Positions 6,008 through 10,125 of a stretch of 10,125 nt of DNA are shown here, piece by piece. The first letter of the stretch is position 1. Every line of letters begins with the position of its first letter. Under the pieces are notes generated by a model. It was not told the origin of the DNA and ran no database searches. It worked only from the letters and a program-made list of their open reading frames with translations. Both the position numbers and the translations under genes were made by a program. This DNA comes from an uncultured Collinsella sp. GTDB taxonomy: Bacteria; Actinomycetota; Coriobacteriia; Coriobacteriales; Coriobacteriaceae. The stretch is from NCBI GenBank assembly GCA_958438955.1, contig CAUBTS010000073.1, positions 1 through 10,125 of the forward strand. Reading direction: 5' to 3'.

Positions 6008-7123
6008 ATGGCAGCACCGACGGCGTACAGGCAGGCAAATCCATTCACGCCGATGTTCGGACGTGTACCGGCGTATATGGCCGGCCGTGAGCAAATCATC
6101 GATGATATGGTGCTGGCGTTTGAAAATGACGACTCCGATCCCAATCTTTGCTCGGTTTTCTATGGTGCGCGCGGTACAGGTAAAACGGCGCTTTTGGCAT
6201 ATCTGTCGTACCGCGCCCAGCAAGAGGGCTGGATTACAGCGAATGTGACGGCCTCGGAGGGGATGCTCGAAGACATTTTGCAGCGCCTCAACGAATCAGC
6301 CGCCCATCTGATCGAAAAGCCCGCTTCTAGGCGTGTGAACAGTGTCGGCATTGCCCCCGTAGGAAGCATGAGCTGGGAAAACATCGATGTTGAATTTGAG
6401 GGCGCTAACTGGCGTACTAAGATGAACGCTTTGTTTGCTCAGCTTGAAGCGACTGACACCGGGGTGCTTATCGCCGTTGACGAAGTGGATGCATCGTTTG
6501 CGCAAATGACGGAGCTTGTTACTACCTACCAGCACTTTGTAAGCGAGAATAAAAAGGTAGCTTTGCTTATGGCGGGGCTGCCGTTTCGCGTGCTGGCGCT
6601 GCTGACGGGGAAATCGACATCGTTTCTTCGTCGCGCGGCTCAACATTCGCTGGGATCAATTTCACCGACTGAGGTAAAAGAAGCGTTTCGACTAACGATT
6701 GAGGACGGCGGCAAGACGATTTCTGATGAGGCGATCGACCTCGCTGCCAAGGCGATCGATGGTTTTCCATTTATGTTCCAGTTGGTGGGGTATCGGGCAT
6801 GGAATGCTTCGCGCCAAGCCTCCGAGGTTTCTATTGAGGATGTCGAACGAGGCGCGAAACTTGCGCAAGAGGAGCTGGAATCGAGAGTTTTCGCTTCAAC
6901 AGCGGCGGAACTTTCACGAGGGGACCTTGAATTTCTTCGTGCAATGAATCCGGTTGGGACGACGACCAGGCAAGAGTTGGCAGCGAGGCTTAAGAAGAGT
7001 TCCGGTTCGATTTCAACGTATAAAAAGCGTCTGGTAGAGGCTGGGGTAATTGAAGAGCCTCTACAAGGACGTTTTGAGTTTGCATTGCCAGGCTTCGGCC
7101 GATATGTCGCATCGCTTTACTAG
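6008..7123 (+). CDS. AAA-type ATP-binding protein with C-terminal winged helix (Orc1/Cdc6-like layout)
   Basis: A 371-residue cytoplasmic protein with an AAA_16-like ATPase domain followed by a putative DNA-binding domain. The N-terminal NPFTPMFGRVPAYMAGRE (11-28) is the usual lead-in of this group. Walker A is GARGTGKT (53-60), Walker B LIAVDEVD (154-161), a sensor-1-like strand ALLMAGLP (185-192), and a lid region GFPFMFQLVGYRAW (252-265). Residues about 303-371 look like a winged helix: a DLEFLRAM helix, a TRQELAARLKKSSGSISTYKKRLVEAGVI recognition unit, and a wing near LQGRFEFALPGFGRYV. The Orc1/Cdc6 comparison describes architecture only; no function is assigned. The start is well supported by GGGAGG at 5998-6003. 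Codon choice and base composition appear AT-richer than the neighbours, it stands alone, and it is flanked by repeats, so horizontal acquisition is possible. Confidence 0.85.
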   Translation: MAAPTAYRQANPFTPMFGRVPAYMAGREQIIDDMVLAFENDDSDPNLCSVFYGARGTGKTALLAYLSYRAQQEGWITANVTASEGMLEDILQRLNESAAHLIEKPASRRVNSVGIAPVGSMSWENIDVEFEGANWRTKMNALFAQLEATDTGVLIAVDEVDASFAQMTELVTTYQHFVSENKKVALLMAGLPFRVLALLTGKSTSFLRRAAQHSLGSISPTEVKEAFRLTIEDGGKTISDEAIDLAAKAIDGFPFMFQLVGYRAWNASRQASEVSIEDVERGAKLAQEELESRVFASTAAELSRGDLEFLRAMNPVGTTTRQELAARLKKSSGSISTYKKRLVEAGVIEEPLQGRFEFALPGFGRYVASLY

Positions 7124-7162
7124 AGGGTCGTTGCTGCGAAGGATTGCTTCGTGTCCCTTTAC

Positions 7163-7221
7163 TGTCTCGATCTGTAACAATAAGCCTGCTTTTAGGGGCC
7201 TATCTGTTACAGACTGAGACA
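7163..7221. repeat. 59-bp imperfect inverted repeat with TGTCTC ends
   Basis: The left arm is TGTCTC, two mismatches, then TCTGTAACA (7163-7179). The right arm is TGTTACAGA, two mismatches, then GAGACA (7205-7221). Inside, ATAAGCC (7180-7186) nearly pairs with GGCCTAT (7197-7203), leaving a loop of about 10 nt. No T tract follows. It begins 40 nt after the ATPase stop. It could be a protein-binding site, an RNA hairpin at the 3' end, or a tiny non-autonomous mobile element; no clear target duplication was seen. Confidence 0.6.
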
Positions 7222-7250
7222 AACTGGCAGAGTGGCCTTCTGCTCCGCTC

Positions 7251-7290
7251 AAACCACCGCAAAGGGGGCCTTTGTGGTGGTTTTTGTTTT
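7251..7290 (+). terminator. Hairpin terminator between convergent genes (repeat-family member)
   Basis: The arms 7251-7265 and 7269-7283 form a 15-bp stem with one G-U and a GGG loop, running into TTTTTGTTTT at 7281-7290. It should stop transcription from the ATPase side. The minus-strand regulator gene ends within its tail (stop codon at 7289-7291), and in that direction only a short TTT follows the stem. The right half plus tail (7269-7293) is identical over 25 bp to 5850-5874. Confidence 0.75.
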
Positions 7291-8692
7291 AGGCCGAGGG
7301 GAAGGCCTTGGTGAGACCGGTGCGCGTCTGCGTGTCGGTCTTTTGGTAGATAGAGCTCAGGTGGCGCTGTACCATGCGCATCGAGATGCCGAGCTCCTCG
7401 GCGATCTGCTTGAGCGGGCGTTCATCCTGGGTTACGGCCATGAGCACGTTGACTTCGCGCGGGGTGAGGCCGTGGTCGGCGATGAAGGCTTGGCGCTGTT
7501 CCTCGATGCTGGGTGCAGCGAGCGCCTCCTCGGCGAGCTGTTGATGTTCGCGCTCCTGCTCGGTTTGGGGTAGACGGAACAGCCCCGCAGCTACAAATGC
7601 CACGCTCGCCGCCACAAGCAGCACGAGCGCGCCGATCATGATGAGGGCGACATTGCCCGAGGTGACCAGTGCCAGCGAGATGCCCGATGTGGTGAATGCA
7701 CATACATTGTTGGCGGCGCGGCCCATGCCGGCCCACAAAGCCGGAGTGTGCATACGCGGTGCCAGCTGTGTAAACGTGGCGGTGAAGAACGTGACGAAAA
7801 AGCCCGAGCTCAGATAAAAGACGATGAGGCCCAGGTTGGGATCGGCGCCAGCTTCCACGGCCAAGATTGAGATGGTGGAGAGTACCGTGACGCCGAGCAT
7901 GACAAGGCCCATGTAGCGACGCTCGGCAAGGTCAAAGACGATGCCGGCGACCAGGCCGCTCGCTGCCAAAAAGAGGCGTGGCCAAGTCTGCACGGCGATG
8001 GTGCCGTGGGCGTTGGAGAACGTGACGACGTTGTCGAGCGTCGAGAACAGACAGGCCAAGATTATGACGAGCGCGATGCTCCAACACGCCTGCTTGGCGA
8101 GGACGTGTGAGGGCTCAGTAAAAGGGTTGATGGTGGAGCTGGGGTTCTCATCTGCCACTTGGGGCGCGGCGCTGAGGGAGGAGATGACGATCGTCGCCGC
8201 GCCAAGAATGATGAGCTCAACGATGCCGCCGCAATCGAGCAGGTTAAGGGCAAACTGCAGGAGGATGCCCGCGGCATATGCCGCTCCCGCGCCCGTGGCG
8301 AGCTTGGGATCGTCTTGGAATGCCAACGCAAAGGCGCGATGCGCAGCGGCACCCAGCATACCGAGTCCAAAGAATACCACGCACCCCAGAATCTCGAGTG
8401 CAAGCGGACCCGTGGGGACCTGAATCTGGGTCAAGCCAACGATAGCGATGGGAACGGCGGCGTTGGCGGCTGTCTGGGCCTGACCTTTGCGTTGGGCAAG
8501 AGCCAATAACGGCGCGTATCCGATAAAGCCGATAACGCTGGCACCCAGGATAAAACCTTGCGCGAGCACAACGCGTTCGGCACCGGCGAGCAGCCCGACA
8601 TTGATGTCGAAGCGAAACTCGGCGGCAAGGAAGACAAAGGTAAAGAGCGCGAGGGCTAGAAGCGCGTTGATTTTAGGCTTGCTCAGGTTCAA
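7289..8692 (-). CDS. LuxR-family transcriptional regulator with 12-TM membrane domain
   Basis: A 467-residue protein with about twelve hydrophobic segments (roughly 8-26, 41-63, 79-92, 98-118, 133-152, 157-175, 202-222, 237-253, 259-279, 285-307, 323-345, 348-370), laid out like an MFS transporter in two halves of six. A polar linker follows (about 374-404). The C-terminal LuxR helix-turn-helix is at 405-465: GLTPREVNVLMAV, then KQIAEELGISMRMVQRHLSS and IYQKTDTQTRTGL. The architecture suggests a membrane-embedded sensor that regulates transcription directly; such proteins are abundant in Coriobacteriia such as Eggerthella. The ligand is unknown. The start is TTG at 8692-8690, supported by AAAGGA at 8699-8704 with 6-nt spacing; no in-frame ATG gives a better start. 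It is divergent from the surface protein gene, a likely but unproven target. Confidence 0.88.
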   Translation of the reverse strand: MNLSKPKINALLALALFTFVFLAAEFRFDINVGLLAGAERVVLAQGFILGASVIGFIGYAPLLALAQRKGQAQTAANAAVPIAIVGLTQIQVPTGPLALEILGCVVFFGLGMLGAAAHRAFALAFQDDPKLATGAGAAYAAGILLQFALNLLDCGGIVELIILGAATIVISSLSAAPQVADENPSSTINPFTEPSHVLAKQACWSIALVIILACLFSTLDNVVTFSNAHGTIAVQTWPRLFLAASGLVAGIVFDLAERRYMGLVMLGVTVLSTISILAVEAGADPNLGLIVFYLSSGFFVTFFTATFTQLAPRMHTPALWAGMGRAANNVCAFTTSGISLALVTSGNVALIMIGALVLLVAASVAFVAAGLFRLPQTEQEREHQQLAEEALAAPSIEEQRQAFIADHGLTPREVNVLMAVTQDERPLKQIAEELGISMRMVQRHLSSIYQKTDTQTRTGLTKAFPSA

Positions 8693-8730
8693 GAACGGTC
8701 CTTTGGGTGGACGGAATAATCATGCCCTCG

Positions 8731-8736
8731 ATTGTA
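8731..8736 (-). promoter_or_regulatory. Candidate -10 box of the LuxR-type regulator gene
   Basis: On the minus strand this reads TACAAT, about 38 bp before the TTG start. The -35 region at 17-18 bp distance (TCGGTG or GTCGGT) is weak; TTGTCG lies at 20 bp. Nearby, CATTCGAATG at 8770-8779 is a 10-bp perfect palindrome that could be an operator. Confidence 0.35.
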
Positions 8737-8859
8737 GCGCCCTAAGGCGAAGACACCGACAACGAAATCCATTCGAATGAAACCGCAGGTAGCCATAGGG
8801 GTTCACATCTACGAACCTAGGCGTATGCGATTGCTTGGCACATGGTGAGACTAGGAAAA

Positions 8860-8892
8860 CCTCCACAAAGGGGACAGGCGCCTTTGTGGTGG
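8860..8892. repeat. GGGGACAGGC hairpin in the leader of the surface protein gene
   Basis: CCACAAAGG (8863-8871) and CCTTTGTGG (8881-8889) are perfect 9-bp arms, extended to 8860 and 8892 with one mismatch. The loop GGACAGGCG differs by one base from the loop of the hairpin at 5825-5865. No T tract follows, so unlike its relatives it is not a terminator here. It ends 28 bp before the start codon at 8921 and may lie in the 5' leader or overlap the promoter. The divergent gap 8693-8920 holds no other gene. Confidence 0.75.
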
Positions 8893-8920
8893 TATGGTCC
8901 ATCGACCGAGGGAGGCCCCT

Positions 8921-10125
8921 ATGAACGGAAGCCATTTTGACAAGCAGACCCAGCGCGAGCGCACTTGCTCGCTGGTTCACGGTTCGTGGAAACGGGCGGG
9001 TGCCAGGCTGGCGTGCGCCGGCGCGTGTGCGCTCATGGTCGGTCAGCTGCTACTGCCGAGTGTTGCCTTGGCAGCCGATTGGATCAACGTGGGCGGCACG
9101 CAGTACAACGCGGGCGCTGCCGTCAGCGACGATGCGGGCACGTGGTCTTGGAACGGTGCCGACGACATGCAGCTCAACGGCTATAACGGCGGCGGCATCA
9201 GCGCCAAGGGTAATCTCAATATCGGCGTGACCAACACCAACACCGTTACGGCCGATGCTGGCCAGAGCGCCATCGAGGTCTCGGGCGGCAACCTTGCCAT
9301 AACGGGCGGCGGCACGCTCAACGCGACGGGCCAGACCGACGTCATCACGGCGGCGGGTGACGGTATTATTGGCGGAGATGTGACCATCGACGGCACCACG
9401 GTCAACGTGACGGCGACGGGTACGGATGCGAATGGCGAGGAGTGCGAGAACGCCGAGGCCATAACTACGTTTGGTGGCAACGTGACCATTAAAAACGGCG
9501 CGACTGTCGATGTAAAGGCGGGACGTGCGACGGAGTCCGGCGACGGGTACTACGGTTACGTGACGGGCATCTATGCCACTAACGGCGCACCCAGGGGAGA
9601 TGGCGAGTTTACATGGGAGCATGACGGACAGAGCAACAAGGGCGGTCGCGTGTCAATTGGCTCTGGCTCAAAGGTGACGGTCAAGGCCGAATCCACCCTG
9701 GAATCTCAGGGAATTGTGTCCCGTGTCAACAACGGCGCCGCGCGTGTCGAGATTGCAGGCGATTCGCTCGTGACCGCGATTGCCGACGCTTCGGGCGGCA
9801 ACTGGGGTGCCGTGGGTATCGAGGCGGCCGGAATGGGTGACGATGCCACTGCCGATATCATCATCGATGGAAAGAACACGTTTGTGACCGCGATCGCCAG
9901 CGCCTCGAAAGATCGGTATTCTAATGACACGTACGGCCTGCATACCAGCTCGGGGAGTGCGATCGAGGGCGGAAGCATCCAAATTAAAAACGGCTCCGTT
10001 GTTGCCCAGGGCAGCGATGGAGCGATCGTTGCCGACAACTTCACGACCGCCAACGGCCCCGCTGGCATGATCGTTATCGGCGAGGGAGGGAAGATCGTGC
10101 TTCCCGTCAACGGCGTGGTGCGTGA
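8921..10125 (+). CDS. Large secreted repeat-rich surface protein, N-terminal part (runs off window)
   Basis: The reading frame is open from ATG 8921 to the end of the window (401 codons, no stop), so only the N-terminal part is visible. GGGAGG at 8910-8915 sits 5 nt before the ATG. A long signal peptide is seen: an extended polar n-region with KRAGAR, a hydrophobic core about 29-47, and a signal peptidase site SVALA before ADW (after Ala51). The mature part is rich in Gly, Asn, Thr, Asp and Ala, with recurring short strands such as NLNIGV, NLAITGG, DVTIDGTTVNVTA, NVTIKNGATVDVKA, RVSIGSGSKVTVKA and SIQIKNGSVVAQ, spaced like rungs of a right-handed beta-helix. It resembles coriobacterial cell-surface adhesins or carbohydrate-binding-domain proteins (Cthe_2159-like). 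No catalytic motif is seen. A C-terminal anchor would be outside the window. Confidence 0.78.
   Translation, partial: MNGSHFDKQTQRERTCSLVHGSWKRAGARLACAGACALMVGQLLLPSVALAADWINVGGTQYNAGAAVSDDAGTWSWNGADDMQLNGYNGGGISAKGNLNIGVTNTNTVTADAGQSAIEVSGGNLAITGGGTLNATGQTDVITAAGDGIIGGDVTIDGTTVNVTATGTDANGEECENAEAITTFGGNVTIKNGATVDVKAGRATESGDGYYGYVTGIYATNGAPRGDGEFTWEHDGQSNKGGRVSIGSGSKVTVKAESTLESQGIVSRVNNGAARVEIAGDSLVTAIADASGGNWGAVGIEAAGMGDDATADIIIDGKNTFVTAIASASKDRYSNDTYGLHTSSGSAIEGGSIQIKNGSVVAQGSDGAIVADNFTTANGPAGMIVIGEGGKIVLPVNGVVR

Noticed and set aside
7163..7221. tRNA or terminator
   Set aside because: No cloverleaf arms or CCA-adjacent acceptor pattern can be formed, and no U tract follows the stem.
7941..8423. 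160-codon plus-strand frame within the regulator gene
   Set aside because: The minus-strand protein shows regular transmembrane segments and a LuxR helix-turn-helix, so this frame is a shadow.
9050..9622. 190-codon minus-strand frame at the right end
   Set aside because: The plus strand carries a continuous secreted protein with signal peptide and repeated beta-strand motifs from 8921 to the window edge.

Overview
The window looks like a chromosomal segment of a Coriobacteriia actinobacterium, most likely Collinsella or a close relative. This rests on the GC-rich third codon positions, a membrane-embedded LuxR-type regulator of the kind abundant in that class, and many short palindromes containing GGGGACAGGC. 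The genus is an inference from style of sequence; no marker gene is present.

Left part (1-2116): a membrane-anchored parvulin-type foldase (PrsA/SurA-like) is followed by a GatB/YqeY-domain protein, a convincing intrinsic terminator, and a perfect 28-bp inverted repeat. Middle part (2076-5818): a candidate TACAAT -10 element precedes a compact polar amino-acid ABC transporter operon. Its order is ATPase, Tat-type lipoprotein binding protein, then two different EAA-loop permeases. A cytidylate kinase-like protein follows after a 31-bp perfect palindrome, and the unit closes with a strong hairpin terminator.

Right part: a lone AAA-type ATPase with a C-terminal winged helix (6008-7123) appears AT-richer than its surroundings. 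It is preceded by helically phased CTCAA repeats, followed by a 59-bp imperfect inverted repeat, and bracketed by two copies of the same terminator-like repeat that share an identical 25-bp half. On the minus strand lies a 12-TM, LuxR-tailed membrane regulator (7289-8692). Divergent from it is a large secreted repeat-rich surface protein that runs off the right edge (8921-10125, no stop in the window).

The clearest functional unit is the amino-acid importer. The most unusual structure is the family of GGGGACAGGC/CAAAGG palindromes found in at least five intergenic gaps, some of them serving as transcription terminators, plus the cassette-like arrangement around the ATPase gene. The regulator/surface-protein pair is a plausible sensor-and-effector module, but this is inferred only from divergent layout.
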